Positions 25,650 to 35,127 of a stretch of 64,000 nucleotides of DNA are shown piece after piece. Position 1 is the first letter of the stretch, and every line of letters starts with the position of its first letter. The notes below the pieces were generated by a model. It had not been told where the DNA came from and did no database searches. It saw only the letters and a program-made list of their open reading frames with translations. A program made the position numbers and the translations under genes. The stretch is from Streptomyces sp. SN-593 (GTDB lineage Bacteria > Actinomycetota > Actinomycetes > Streptomycetales > Streptomycetaceae): assembly GCF_016756395.1 (NCBI RefSeq), contig NZ_AP018365.1:620001-684000 (forward strand). Direction: 5' to 3'.

Positions 25650-28058
25650 TCAGCCCGCGGGCCGGGCCGTGGCCGCGCTCCCGCCCGTGCCGCCGGAGGA
25701 CGCGCGCCGCTGCGTGCCGTCGTCCTCCATCGGCGCCCGCAGCGGCCGCGCCAGCGCGGTGATGCCCTCGTCGAGGCGTTGCAGGTGGCGCAGCACCCGG
25801 TAGGTGACGGTGCCGGAGCGCAGGTGCGCGCTCCCGGAGTCCTCCAGCATCGACGCGATGCTCGGCCCGGTCCGCACCTCGGGTCCGCGGCGGGGCGCGG
25901 CTCCCTTGCCCTTGCTCCCCTGCGGCCGGCCGCCCTCCCCCGGTGGGCCGGCCGCCCCCTCCCCCGCCATGGCGACCGCCCGCTCCCCGGGCGTCTCCTG
26001 CTCCTCGACGTGGCTGATGAGCGCGTCGATGTTGTGGGCGATGCGCGGGCCGACCGCGGCGAGCCGGGGATCGGCGGCCACGCTCCTGCTGTAGGGCACC
26101 AGTTCGGCGGTCGCCGCCAGTGAGCGGGCGTGGTAGGCGCAGGTCTCCAGCAGGGCGACGAGGTAGCGGGCGGTGCGGCGGCGCACCCGCAGCGGGGTGA
26201 TCGGGTAGGTGAGCGGGCTGGTGGAGCGGCGCAGGGCGTCCAGCGCGGTGTCGAGGTCGCGGGCCATGTCGACGAGGTCGACGGCCGGTCCGCCGCCGAG
26301 CTGGTCCACGGCCGCCACCGACACGTCGCGCAGCCGGGCCAGCACCGTGACGAGTTGGGCGTCGGTGTGCTCGTCGGTGCGGATCGGCAGCACCAGCACG
26401 GCGGCGATCACCCCGCACGCGGCGCCGAGCGCGGTCTCCTCGATCCGCAGCACCAGCACCGACAGGCTGTAGGTGTGCAGGAGCGTGTAGAGGAGTCCGA
26501 GCATGGCGGTGACGAAGAACGACATCAGCGTGTACGACACCGGTGCGGTGAAGAACATCGCGAAGATGAGGACGAGGACCAGCGCGAACGCGGTCCAGGT
26601 GTGCGGGCCGACCGCGCCGGCCAGCAGCACACCGGCGACGACGCCGCAGATGGTGCCGAGCAGCCGCCGGTAGCCCTTGACCAGGATCTCGGCGGTGGAG
26701 GTGGTGTTGAGGAACACCACCCAGCAGGTCAGGACGGCCCAGTACCAGCGCTGCGAGGACAGGAACTCGCCGCCGACGACGGCGAGCGCGGAGCCGGTGG
26801 CGACCTGGAAGGCGGAACGGGTGCTGGGGCGGTCGAGCCCGGTGCGCGCCGCGGGGGCGGGGTCCTCGGCCAACGCCAGGTCCTCGGCCTCGAACTCCTC
26901 GCGGGAGCGGACGGTCTCGGGGGCGTCGTCGGACTCGTCGCCGGGGCCGTCGAGGGCCATCCGCAGGCCGAGCACGGCGCGCGCGGCCTCGCCGACACCG
27001 CGGAAGGCGTCCTGGACCGCGGGGGTGGCGCGCGGCAGGTTCGCGTCGTCGCGGTAGCCGAGCAGCCGGTTGCGCAGGTGGGTGACGCCGGTGCCGAGGT
27101 CGTTCTCGGACAGCCGCGCGACGAGCACCTGGAGGGCGCGCATCTCCTTGCGCAGGGTGCGCACGGCGTCGTCCTCGTCGCCGAGCCGGCGGACGGGGGC
27201 GGGCAGCGGCGCGTTCGGCAGGTGCAGGGTGAGGGTGTCGGCGTGGCCGGTACCGCGGGTGTTGAGCAGCAGGATGCCGAGCCGCTCGGCGGCGATCTCG
27301 GCGTCCACGACGCGGCGTTGGAGCTGGTTGGCGGTGGCCTCGTCGGTGGTGCCGTCCTCCAGACGGGCCTGGATCATCAGGGCCGTGTCGTGCAGCCGCG
27401 CGGTGTCCTTGCGCAGGTCGGTGACCGCGCCGTCCAGCCGGTCGGCCGGGGACTCCAGCACCTCGCGCTGGGTGGCGACCAGTTGCGCGGTACGGGCCCG
27501 GAACGCCTGCCGCAGCCGGCGCAGCGTGCGCTCCGGCGTCTCGGGCACGAACGCGAAGCGGGTCAGCGCGCTGCACGCGAAGGCGATGGCCAGCGTGCGG
27601 CACAGCCCGGGCAGGTCGGAGGAGGAGGCGTGCACGAACAGCGAGACGAAGTAGACCTGGAAGCTGATCATGCCGATGGCGGTGTAGCGGTCGCCGAACC
27701 GGCGGACGTAGGCGGCCACGAAGATCAGCAGCACGAAGAAGATGTCACCCACCACGACGTGCGGGTTGAGCACCGAGCCGAGCGACACCGACACCAGCGC
27801 GGCGGGCAGGCCCAGGGCGAGGGTGACGGCCTGGTCGGCGACCCGCTTGTCCCGGATGGCGAAGGTGGAGACCATCGCGGCCATCGCGCCGGCGACCAGT
27901 TGCGTGACCGGGGTGTCCATCGCGGCGAGCACCAGCAGGGCCAGCCCGATCGAGCCGACCGTGCGCAGGCCGGCCATCAGCCGCAGCAACCCGGGGTCGG
28001 AGGCCGAGTAGCGGTCCCACAGGTCCGTGAGTGCCCTACGTGTCCCTGCCATCGCCAC
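25650..28058 (-). CDS. FUSC-family integral membrane protein
   Basis: An 802-residue protein with two clusters of membrane spans (residues about 25-175 and 425-590) separated by a soluble, largely helical region and followed by a long cytoplasmic tail. This two-bundle layout, with RWYWAVLTCWVVFLNTTSTAEILVKGYRRLLGTICGVVAG as the conserved second-bundle element, defines the FUSC/ArAE-like family of putative efflux proteins. The GTG at 28058 was chosen because GAGGGA lies 8 bp upstream; ATG at 28052 is the alternative. The C-terminus is Gly/Ser/Lys-rich and variable. Transported substrates are not predictable; aromatic-acid export is known for the family. Confidence 0.86.
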   Translation of the reverse strand: MAMAGTRRALTDLWDRYSASDPGLLRLMAGLRTVGSIGLALLVLAAMDTPVTQLVAGAMAAMVSTFAIRDKRVADQAVTLALGLPAALVSVSLGSVLNPHVVVGDIFFVLLIFVAAYVRRFGDRYTAIGMISFQVYFVSLFVHASSSDLPGLCRTLAIAFACSALTRFAFVPETPERTLRRLRQAFRARTAQLVATQREVLESPADRLDGAVTDLRKDTARLHDTALMIQARLEDGTTDEATANQLQRRVVDAEIAAERLGILLLNTRGTGHADTLTLHLPNAPLPAPVRRLGDEDDAVRTLRKEMRALQVLVARLSENDLGTGVTHLRNRLLGYRDDANLPRATPAVQDAFRGVGEAARAVLGLRMALDGPGDESDDAPETVRSREEFEAEDLALAEDPAPAARTGLDRPSTRSAFQVATGSALAVVGGEFLSSQRWYWAVLTCWVVFLNTTSTAEILVKGYRRLLGTICGVVAGVLLAGAVGPHTWTAFALVLVLIFAMFFTAPVSYTLMSFFVTAMLGLLYTLLHTYSLSVLVLRIEETALGAACGVIAAVLVLPIRTDEHTDAQLVTVLARLRDVSVAAVDQLGGGPAVDLVDMARDLDTALDALRRSTSPLTYPITPLRVRRRTARYLVALLETCAYHARSLAATAELVPYSRSVAADPRLAAVGPRIAHNIDALISHVEEQETPGERAVAMAGEGAAGPPGEGGRPQGSKGKGAAPRRGPEVRTGPSIASMLEDSGSAHLRSGTVTYRVLRHLQRLDEGITALARPLRAPMEDDGTQRRASSGGTGGSAATARPAG

Positions 28059-28172
28059 TGTCGTGTTCCCTCGGGTGTTCGACCACCCACAGCATCCCAT
28101 GCACACCGCCCGGTCCCGCGCGCGGCACCCCGTGACCTGCGCGCGGTCCGTGTCCCGGCGGTGCCGCGGGGA

Positions 28173-29033
28173 CTACTTGGCGCCCAGTTCGCGGGTGAGC
28201 GCGACGGCCTTCGACAGGTAGACGGTGCCGGCCACGACCATGGCCACGCCGAGGAGTTCCGGGACGAGCCACCAGCCGGTACGGATGTGCTCGTCGTAGA
28301 CGGTCAGGCCGAGCACCAGGCTGAGGGTCGCGTCGCCGAGCGTCAGGGCGGGCTGGGAGGCGGCGATGGAGCCGGACTGGAGGGAGTTCTCCAGCAGGAA
28401 CACGGCCGTGATCCCGCACAGCGCGAACCCGTAGGTCTGCCACGCCGCGAGGAACGCGCCGAAGCCGTCCGCGGAGAAGGTGTTGGCCGCCGACTTCATC
28501 AGGGCCGCGGTCAGGGCGTTGGCCGCGGCGGCCGCGACGCCGAGCAGCGCGGCACGGGCCGGGCCGGTGCGCCGGTGCCGGGCGAGCGCGACGGCGGCCA
28601 CGGTGAAGCCGCCCACCCCGGCGACCGCCGGCACCCACCGGGCCAGTGACGCCTGGTCGGTGCCGCCGTCGGGGGCGGCGCAGGCCAGCCCGATCGCCAG
28701 CCCGAGCACCATGCAGGCCACCGCGACCCAGCCGCGGGTCGGCAGGCTGCGATGGAGCACGGGCATGGCGATCAGCAGCGCGAAGGGCAGTTCGAGCACG
28801 AACACCGGCTGGGCCAGCGCCAGGGGGCCGGTGACCAGCGCGAGCGCCTGGAACAGCGCGGCCCCCGCCACGCCGCAGATGCCCAGCAGCCACGCCGACT
28901 GGTGGAGCATGTCCACCAGCAGCCGGAAGCGCATCGCGTCCTCGGCGGGCACCCGCAGCGCGGCCTTGCGTTGGAAGACGGTGCCGGCCGCGTTGCTGGC
29001 GGCGCCGAGCAGCGCGAAGAGCACACACAGCAC
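28173..29033 (-). CDS. DMT-superfamily (EamA-like) transporter
   Basis: A 286-residue protein with about nine to ten hydrophobic segments spaced as in drug/metabolite transporters. The first EamA-like half has TGPLALAQPVFVLELPFALLI; the second has SGSIAASQPALTLGDATLSLVLGLTVYDEH. The GTG at 29033 is used; the GGGAGG element is 12 bp from it, slightly far, so an upstream non-ATG start is possible. The exported or imported molecule is unknown. It is separated from FUSC by 114 bp on the same strand. Confidence 0.85.
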   Translation of the reverse strand: MLCVLFALLGAASNAAGTVFQRKAALRVPAEDAMRFRLLVDMLHQSAWLLGICGVAGAALFQALALVTGPLALAQPVFVLELPFALLIAMPVLHRSLPTRGWVAVACMVLGLAIGLACAAPDGGTDQASLARWVPAVAGVGGFTVAAVALARHRRTGPARAALLGVAAAAANALTAALMKSAANTFSADGFGAFLAAWQTYGFALCGITAVFLLENSLQSGSIAASQPALTLGDATLSLVLGLTVYDEHIRTGWWLVPELLGVAMVVAGTVYLSKAVALTRELGAK

Positions 29034-29399
29034 CAGCAGGGCGGACCTCCCGCAGCGTCACTCGCGGCCCCCGTGCCGGGAACCGTCTCGAAGCGGCGCC
29101 GACGCGGCAGGCACCGGACCGGCGGACACGCAGGACAGGACGTTACCCGCGCCGGTCCGTGCCCGGCGCCGCCGACATGCCGCGCGACCCGCCGCGGGTC
29201 CGCGCACGCCGGCTCCCGGGTCCGCACACCCCGGCTCCCGGTCCGCGCACCCCAACTCGCGCGTCCGCCGGCCGCCGCGGTCCTCCGCCCCGGCGCACGG
29301 GGCGCGTCGGGCACGGCCGCCCCGGGGGAGGCACCGACCCAGGCGGCCGGTGGCCCTCCCGGAGCTGTGTCCCAGGCGGCCGGCCCTCCCGGAGCTGCG
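29034..29399. other. non-coding stretch with a tandem repeat
   Basis: No supported gene is visible in these 366 bp. Two copies of a 30-33 bp sequence (29338-29370 and 29371-29400) lie head to tail immediately at the GNAT stop codon; copy 2 lacks three bases. A weaker CCGGCTCCCGG repeat lies around 29207-29245. The region must include the promoter of the DMT gene. Confidence 0.6.
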
Positions 29400-29400
29400 T
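29338..29400. repeat. 33/30-bp tandem repeat next to the GNAT stop
   Basis: Copy 1 (29338-29370) and copy 2 (29371-29400) share the sequence CCCAGGCGGCCGG and CCCTCCCGGAGCTG, with copy 2 missing three bases. Each has a small GC-rich inverted element, so the pair might act as a weak terminator. Confidence 0.85.
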
Positions 29401-30020
29401 CACCCGGGTATCGGCCCCGGACCGCCGCCCTCCGCCAGGTCGATCCGCCAGTCGTTGCACCGCATCGGGCGCCCCTTGGGGTACTCGAAGGCGACCTCGC
29501 CGAGCAGGGTGAAGCCCGCGCGGCGGCACACCGCGTTGGACGCCCGGTGGTCGATCGACGGGTACGCGTGCAGGTGGCGGCGAGTGCCGACCGCGGCCGC
29601 CCGCTCGACCACGGCCCGGGCGGCGGCCACCGCGACGCCCCGTCCCTGGAACTCGGGGAGCACGCCCCACCCGGTCTCGAAGACCGGCTCCTCCTGCCAG
29701 ACCCGGCCCCAGAACCCGATGCTGCCCACCACCCGGCCGTCCGCCCCCGGGTCCAGGTCAGCGCCTGTGTGTGCACCCGCGTGTGGGGCGAGGTCGGCCA
29801 CCACCACGTACATCCTCCCGCCGTCGGCGTCCGGCGGGAGGTAGCGCGCATGGCGGGCACGCACCTGCTCCTCGGTCTCCGGCCCGCCGAGGTGCGTGGT
29901 CATCTCCGGCGTGTTCATCCGCTCCAGCACCCACAGGTCGCCCTCGGCCCACTCCCTCAGCCGCACCGCCACCGACGCCGCCACCGACGCCCCGCCCGTA
30001 TCCACCCGTTCCTCACCCAT
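29400..30020 (-). CDS. GNAT-family N-acetyltransferase
   Basis: A 206-residue RimJ/RimL-type acetyltransferase. The acetyl-CoA-binding motif A is GWGVLPEFQGRGVAVAAARA, and the conserved end IDHRASNAVCRRAGFTLLGE is the family's motif B. VRLREWAEGDLWVLERMNTPEM is the N-terminal RimJ-like element. The ATG at 30018-30020 was chosen since upstream in-frame sequence shows no conservation. The acceptor (protein N-terminus, amino sugar or antibiotic) is unknown. It sits downstream of, and on the same strand as, the LysR gene, 59 bp away. Confidence 0.87.
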   Translation of the reverse strand: MGEERVDTGGASVAASVAVRLREWAEGDLWVLERMNTPEMTTHLGGPETEEQVRARHARYLPPDADGGRMYVVVADLAPHAGAHTGADLDPGADGRVVGSIGFWGRVWQEEPVFETGWGVLPEFQGRGVAVAAARAVVERAAAVGTRRHLHAYPSIDHRASNAVCRRAGFTLLGEVAFEYPKGRPMRCNDWRIDLAEGGGPGPIPG

Positions 30021-30079
30021 TCCCGCACCGTATACCGCGCCTCCGACAACGCCCCCGGACCGGGTGGAGGGGACGGCGC

Positions 30080-31198
30080 TCACCTCGGCAGCAGGGTGCC
30101 CTTGCGGCCCAGCAGGAACGCCTTGAACGCGGCGACGGGCACGCTGTCGCGCTGGCCCTCCAGCCACGCCACGCCGATCTCGCGGACGGCGCGCTGCCCG
30201 ACCAGGTCCAACTCGGCGACCCCGGGCCGGGGCACCGCGGGCGGCGGCAGCAGCGCCACGCCGAGGCCGGCCGCGACCAGGCCGCGCAGCGTCTCCGCCT
30301 CCTCGCCCTCGAACGCGACGCGGGGCGCGAACCCGGCCTCGGCGCACAGCGCGTCGGTGATCCGGCGCAGCCCGTACCCGGCCTCCAGGGTGACGAACGG
30401 TTCGGCCTCCGCCTCCGCGAGCCGGACCCGCCGCCGGGTGCCGAGGCGGTGTCCGGCCGGCACCACCAGCCGCAGCCGCTGCTCGTCCAACCGCCGCACG
30501 ACGAGGCCGGGTTCGACCGGCAGCGGCGAGGTCAGGCACAGGTCGAGCGCGCCGGCCCTGAGCCGTTCGAGCATGGCCTCGCCGTAGGTCTGCACGAGGT
30601 GGAAGCGGACCCGCGGGTGGTCGGCGCGGAAGGCGCGCAGCAGGGCGGGGACGGTCTCCGGGCCGAGGGTGTGCAGGAAGCCGAACGCCACCCGGCCGCC
30701 ACCCGGGTCGGCGTCCGCGCGGACCTCCTCCGCGGCGCGTTCCACCTGCGCCAGCGCGCGTTCCGCGGCCTGCTGGAACGTCCGGCCCGCGCGGGTCAGC
30801 CGCAGGGTGCGGCCCTGGCGGGCGAAGAGGGTGACGCCGAGGTCCGCCTCCAGCCGGGCGACGGCGCGGCTGAGGGTGGACTGCGGCATGCCGAGGTGGT
30901 CGGCGGCCCGGGTCATGTGGGCCTCGCGGGCGACCGCGGCGAACTGGGCGAGGCGCGGGGCGAGCAGCAGCGCCCAGGCGCCCGCGGCCAGTTCCGCCGG
31001 TGCCGCGGGCGCCTGCGGCGGTTTGCCCCGCGGAGCCGCGCCCGCGCCCCCGCCGGACACCTCGGCCGCACCGGTGCCCGCGGCAGCGGAAGGCCCGGGG
31101 CCGGTCGCCGGCGCCTCCCCCGGGTCCGTCCGCGACTCCGCCGCCCCGCGCGACTCCCCCGCCCCGCGCGGGCCCTCTTCCTCGCCGCCACCGGCCAC
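30080..31198 (-). CDS. LysR-family transcriptional regulator
   Basis: A 372-residue protein. An unusual N-terminal extension of ~70 Gly/Ala/Pro/Glu-rich residues precedes the winged helix (LAQFAAVAREAHMTRAADHLGMPQSTLSRAVARLEADLGVTLFAR). A normal LysR substrate-binding domain follows, with the sequence AAGLGVALLPPPAV near the end. The GTG at 31198 was chosen because GGAGGGGAG lies 5 bp upstream; if true, the extension is translated. It is divergent from an MFS exporter gene with a dyad-containing 97-bp spacer, the classic LysR-target arrangement. Confidence 0.9.
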   Translation of the reverse strand: MAGGGEEEGPRGAGESRGAAESRTDPGEAPATGPGPSAAAGTGAAEVSGGGAGAAPRGKPPQAPAAPAELAAGAWALLLAPRLAQFAAVAREAHMTRAADHLGMPQSTLSRAVARLEADLGVTLFARQGRTLRLTRAGRTFQQAAERALAQVERAAEEVRADADPGGGRVAFGFLHTLGPETVPALLRAFRADHPRVRFHLVQTYGEAMLERLRAGALDLCLTSPLPVEPGLVVRRLDEQRLRLVVPAGHRLGTRRRVRLAEAEAEPFVTLEAGYGLRRITDALCAEAGFAPRVAFEGEEAETLRGLVAAGLGVALLPPPAVPRPGVAELDLVGQRAVREIGVAWLEGQRDSVPVAAFKAFLLGRKGTLLPR

Positions 31199-31250
31199 GG
31201 AACTCCCCTCCACGCTGCCTTGATGCACTGCCGGATCGATTCTGCCCCTT

Positions 31251-31269
31251 GCATGCATTGGACGCATGC
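31251..31269. promoter_or_regulatory. candidate LysR site and MFS promoter
   Basis: GCATGC occurs at 31251-31256 and 31264-31269 around a 7-base spacer. The spacer overlaps TTGGAC (31258-31263), and a TAGCGT box (31283-31288) lies 19 bp further on, 7 bp before the MFS ATG. The site therefore overlaps a plausible promoter with a leaderless transcript. Confidence 0.45.
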
Positions 31270-31295
31270 GAACACCCCGCCCTAGCGTCGCTGTC

Positions 31296-32612
31296 ATGGA
31301 CCCCGCAGATACCGGCGCGGGCGCGGTCGTCCGTCCCGCGCCCACCGCCCTGACCCCGGCCCCCGCCCCCGACCCCGCCCCCGTAGCACCTCCCGTCGGC
31401 GCGTCCGGGCCGGGGGCCGACCGGGACGAGCGGGATCAGCAGGACGACCGGCTGCGCGCCGGCACCCGCGCCTACCGCCGGGCCAACCTCGCCCTGTTCG
31501 CCGCCGGCCTGGCCACGTTCGCGCTGCTGTACTCCACCCAGGCCCTGCTGCCCGCGCTCTCCGCGGGGCTGCGGCTGTCCCCCGCGCAGGCGAGTCTGAC
31601 GGTGTCGGCGAGTACCGGGGCGCTCGCGCTCACCCTGCTGCCGGCGAGCGCGCTCAGCGAGAAGTACGGACGCACGCGGGTGATGACGGTCTCGGTGTTC
31701 GCCGCGTCCCTGCTGGCGCTCGCGGTCCCCTTCGCCCCGGACCTCGCCGTGCTGGTCACCCTGCGCGCGCTCCAGGGCGTCGCGCTCGCCGGGCTGCCCG
31801 CGACCGCGATGGCGTACCTCGCCGAGGAGGTGCACCCCTCGGCGGTGCCCTCGGCGATCGGGCTGTACGTCGCGGGGAACTCCATCGGCGGGATGAGCAG
31901 CCGGGTCGCGGGCGGCGCGCTCGCCCAGGTGTACGGATGGCGTACCGCCCTGCTCGTGGTCGGCGCCACGGCGCTCGCCTGTGCCGTCGCCTTCCGCGTC
32001 CTCGCCCCGCCCGCGCGGCACTTCACCCCCGGGTCGATCTCGCCGGCCGCCCTGCGCCGCACCGTCGCCGGCCACCTCCGCGACGGCCGGCTGCGCCGCC
32101 TCTACGCGGTGGGGATGCTCTTCATGGCCGTGTTCGGAGCGGTCTACACGGTGCTGGGGTACCGGCTCACCTCCGCGCCCTACACGTTGTCGCAGTCCGC
32201 GGTCGGCGCGGTGTTCCTGGTGTACCTCGTCGGCACGGGCACCTCCGCCGCGTCCGGAGCGCTCACCGCGCGCGTCGGCCGGCGCGGGGCCTTCGCCGTC
32301 GCCCTCGCCCTGTGCGCGGGCGGGCTGGCGGTGACGCTGGCGCGGCCGCTGTGGGCGGTGCTGCTCGGGCTGGTGCTCATCACCGGCGGGTTCTTCATCG
32401 GGCACGCGGTCGCGTCGGGCGCGGTGAGCCGTACGGCGCGCAGCGGCAGGGCGCAGGCGTCGGCGCTCTACCTGACGGCGTATTACGTCGGGAACAGCCT
32501 CGGCGGGACGGTCGCGGCGTCGGCCTACCACCTGTCCGGGTGGGCCGCGGCGGCCGCGGTCGCCTTCCTCGCGCTGCTCCTGGCCGCCCCCGCGGCCCTG
32601 CGCCGCGCCTGA
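31296..32612 (+). CDS. MFS transporter (sugar/drug efflux type)
   Basis: A 438-residue protein. After a ~60-residue Pro/Ala-rich, charged N-terminus, twelve membrane spans follow. The MFS motif is recognisable as SALSEKYGRTRVM (loop 2-3), with ALQGVALAGLPATAMAYLAEEV in span 4-5. The pattern resembles YnfM/arabinose-efflux-like exporters, which are often divergent from LysR genes. The ATG at 31296 lies 7 bp after TAGCGT, suggesting a leaderless transcript. Regulation by the divergent LysR is inferred. Confidence 0.9.
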   Translation: MDPADTGAGAVVRPAPTALTPAPAPDPAPVAPPVGASGPGADRDERDQQDDRLRAGTRAYRRANLALFAAGLATFALLYSTQALLPALSAGLRLSPAQASLTVSASTGALALTLLPASALSEKYGRTRVMTVSVFAASLLALAVPFAPDLAVLVTLRALQGVALAGLPATAMAYLAEEVHPSAVPSAIGLYVAGNSIGGMSSRVAGGALAQVYGWRTALLVVGATALACAVAFRVLAPPARHFTPGSISPAALRRTVAGHLRDGRLRRLYAVGMLFMAVFGAVYTVLGYRLTSAPYTLSQSAVGAVFLVYLVGTGTSAASGALTARVGRRGAFAVALALCAGGLAVTLARPLWAVLLGLVLITGGFFIGHAVASGAVSRTARSGRAQASALYLTAYYVGNSLGGTVAASAYHLSGWAAAAAVAFLALLLAAPAALRRA

Positions 32613-33258
32613 CCGCCCCCGCGGGCCCCGCGGAGTAAGGCCCCCGAGCCGCCCGGTCGGCCGGCCGACGCGCGCGGGGCCGCCGCGACCCGCCTCCGGT
32701 GCGCGGGCGCGGACCCACCGCGTCCACGCGCCCCCAGGACCACCCGCGCGGCCTCCCCCGCCCCCCTCGGCGAGCCCGGGCTGTCGGCCGCCGACCCGCC
32801 CGGTACGGGAGCCGCGCGGGGGCCACCGGCCGCCGGGAGCACCGAAGGCCGGGTGCAATTGGGCGCTTATACGGCACCTCTTCCGCATTGACCCATTACT
32901 TCGTGCGGTAGGGTTCTTTACCTGACGCATACCAACGGCGGGAGAGCGGGAGGGACGGCGGGATGGTGCGGCACGGAAGGACCACCGCGCTCCCGGCAGC
33001 CGTTCCGCGGGCCGGGACGTCCGGCGGCGCCCGGGCGACACCCGCCGGGTGCGCACCGCGCGACCGCGTTCCCGATACCGGCGCCTGAGGTCCGCACGGC
33101 CCGGCCGGGGGGCCGGGCGCCCCGACCGACGGCCCGGCACGGCCCGGGACCGTAGTGCCCGCGCCGCCGCGGCCGCCGACGGGACCGCTCACCGCCGCCC
33201 GCGGCACCCACCGCGCAGGATTCCGTCCCCCACCCCCGTACGCCCCTTGGAGCACGCC
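32613..33258. other. non-coding region upstream of the antiporter genes
   Basis: No supported gene in 646 bp. An A/T-richer segment at 32868-32935 contains TTGACC (32888-32893) and TAGGGT (32909-32914), 15 bp apart, which is short for a standard promoter. The remaining ~340-bp leader to the antiporter genes is very GC-rich and can fold into several hairpins, but I recognise no riboswitch consensus. Confidence 0.45.
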
Positions 33259-33747
33259 ATGGGCCTGTCGGCTCACGTTCGCAAGACCCCGCTGCCCGGC
33301 GTCGGCAGCCGTTACGACCTCGACACCGACGCCGGCGGGCACCTGTCGGTCGTCGTCCACCAGGACGGGCGGCGTGAACTGGCGCTGCGCGACCCGCAGG
33401 ACGACGACGCGTGCGCGGGCGCCCTTCCGCTGACCGAGGCCGAGGCCGGGGCGCTGGCCCGGCTGCTGCTGCCGGACCCGGTGGCGAAGCTGCGCCGCGC
33501 GCAGGTCGGCATCGACCTGGTCACCGAGCGGATCGAGATCGACAGCCGGTCGCCGTACGCCGGCCGCACGCTCGGCGCCACCCAGGCCCGTACCCGTACC
33601 GGCGCCTCGATCGTCGCGGTGCTGCGGCGGACCTCGGCGCACCCCTCGCCGACGCCGGACTTCCGCTTCGCGCTCGGGGACACGCTCGTCGTCGTCGGCA
33701 CCCGCGAGGGCGTGGACGCCGTCGCCGAACTGATCACCGGAGGATAG
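33259..33747 (+). CDS. cation/proton antiporter regulatory subunit (KhtT-like)
   Basis: A 162-residue cytosolic protein. The second half is a TrkA-C (RCK_C) domain: RIEIDSRSPYAGRTLGATQARTRTGASIVAVLRR, then FALGDTLVVVGTREGVDAVAELI. The N-terminal half matches KhtT-type gating subunits (HLSVVVHQDGRRELALRD). KhtT proteins gate a CPA2 K+/H+ antiporter in response to ligands such as c-di-AMP or low pH. The ATG at 33259 has GGAGCACGCC upstream. The antiporter gene begins 7 bp after its stop, with its GGAGG ribosome-binding site inside this gene's end. Confidence 0.88.
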   Translation: MGLSAHVRKTPLPGVGSRYDLDTDAGGHLSVVVHQDGRRELALRDPQDDDACAGALPLTEAEAGALARLLLPDPVAKLRRAQVGIDLVTERIEIDSRSPYAGRTLGATQARTRTGASIVAVLRRTSAHPSPTPDFRFALGDTLVVVGTREGVDAVAELITGG

Positions 33748-33753
33748 CCGCTC

Positions 33754-35127
33754 GTGCACAACACGACGTCCATGCTCGTCGAACTCGGGGCGATCATCCT
33801 CGCTCTGGGCCTGCTCGGCCGGTTCGCCGGCCGGGTGGGCTTCTCCCCGATCCCCCTCTACCTGCTCGCCGGACTCGCCTTCGGCCAGGGCGGGATCCTC
33901 CCGCTGGACGCGAGCGAGGACTTCGTGGCCACCGGTGCCGAGATCGGCGTGGTCCTGCTGCTGCTCCTGCTCGGCCTGGAGTACAGCGCGTCGGAACTGG
34001 TCACCAGTCTTCGGACGCAGTACCCCTCCGGCGCGGTGGACTTCGTGCTCAACGCGGTGCCCGGTGCCGCCGCCGCGCTGCTGCTGGGCTGGGGCCCGGT
34101 CGCCGCGGTCGCGCTGGCCGGCGTCACCTGGATCTCCTCCTCGGGGGTGATCGCCAAGGTGATGCGCGACCTGCGCCGGCTCGGCAACCGGGAGACGCCG
34201 GTCATCCTGGGCGTGCTGGTGATCGAGGACCTGGCGATGGCGCTGTACCTGCCGATCCTCACCGCGCTGCTGGCCGGCGCGGGGCTGGCCGGCGGCACAT
34301 TGACCCTGCTGATCTCGCTGGGCACGGTCGGCGCGGTGCTCTACCTGGCGCTGCGCCACGGCCGGCTGATCAGCCGGGCGGTCTCCTCGGACAACCCGGA
34401 GATGCTGCTGCTCGTCGTGCTCGGCCTGACCCTGCTGGTCGCGGGCGTCGCCGAACGCCTCCAGGTCTCGGCGGCCGTCGGCGCGTTCCTGGTCGGCATC
34501 GCGCTGTCGGGCGACGTCGCCGAGGGCGCGAGCAACCTCCTCACCCCGCTGCGCGACCTGTTCGCCGCGGTGTTCTTCGTCTTCTTCGGGCTCTCCACGG
34601 TCCCCGCGGACATCCCGCCGGTGATCGTGCCCGCGCTGGTCCTCGCGCTCGTCACCACGGCGACCAAGATCGGCACCGGCTGGTTCGCGGCCCGCCGCGC
34701 CGGCATCAAGCCGCCCGGACGGTGGCGGGCGGGCGGAACCCTGGTGGCCCGGGGCGAGTTCTCGATCGTGATCGCCGGGCTCGCGGTGGCCACCGAACCG
34801 CGGATCGGCCCGCTGGCCACCGCCTACGTGCTGATCCTGGTCGTCCTCGGGCCGGTCAGCGCCCGCTTCACCGAGCCCCTGGCGCGCCGTGTCACCGCCC
34901 GCCTGCCGGACCGCGCCGCACCGGTCGGGCAACCCGCCCCGGCCGGCGCGACCGCGGGCGCGGGCGCGGGCGGCGACGGCCGGGGCGACGGAGGGGACGA
35001 CCCGTTCGACGTCCGCGCCGAAGCCGCCGGGGACCGCGAGCCCGACGACGGGACCGCGCCCGACCTCGGCGCGGACGACGGGACCGCCCCCGGCCTCGGC
35101 CCGGAGGCCGCACCCGCCAAGGGCTGA
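33754..35127 (+). CDS. CPA2-family cation/proton antiporter (KhtU/KefB-like)
   Basis: A 457-residue protein with twelve to thirteen hydrophobic segments over residues about 5-385. Family elements include LYLLAGLAFGQGGILPLDASEDF, the TWISSSGVIAKVMRDL stretch of the ion path, and GEFSIVIAGLAV. It lacks the KTN/TrkA-N domain of KefC, matching KhtU, where gating is supplied by the separate KhtT-like protein just upstream. A probable role is K+ or Na+ efflux in exchange for H+. The GTG at 33754 has GGAGG at 33740-33744. The C-terminal ~65 residues are Asp/Gly/Ala/Pro low complexity. Confidence 0.88.
   Translation: MHNTTSMLVELGAIILALGLLGRFAGRVGFSPIPLYLLAGLAFGQGGILPLDASEDFVATGAEIGVVLLLLLLGLEYSASELVTSLRTQYPSGAVDFVLNAVPGAAAALLLGWGPVAAVALAGVTWISSSGVIAKVMRDLRRLGNRETPVILGVLVIEDLAMALYLPILTALLAGAGLAGGTLTLLISLGTVGAVLYLALRHGRLISRAVSSDNPEMLLLVVLGLTLLVAGVAERLQVSAAVGAFLVGIALSGDVAEGASNLLTPLRDLFAAVFFVFFGLSTVPADIPPVIVPALVLALVTTATKIGTGWFAARRAGIKPPGRWRAGGTLVARGEFSIVIAGLAVATEPRIGPLATAYVLILVVLGPVSARFTEPLARRVTARLPDRAAPVGQPAPAGATAGAGAGGDGRGDGGDDPFDVRAEAAGDREPDDGTAPDLGADDGTAPGLGPEAAPAKG

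Noticed and set aside
29400..33140. A 1246-residue minus-strand frame
   Set aside because: Only its last 206 residues are a real protein (GNAT). The rest is Arg/Gly/Pro-rich and opposes the LysR and MFS genes, which have clear domains.
32920..33258. Possible riboswitch in the KhtT/KhtU leader
   Set aside because: Several hairpins can form, but in DNA this GC-rich that is expected, and I could not find c-di-AMP or other riboswitch consensus elements.
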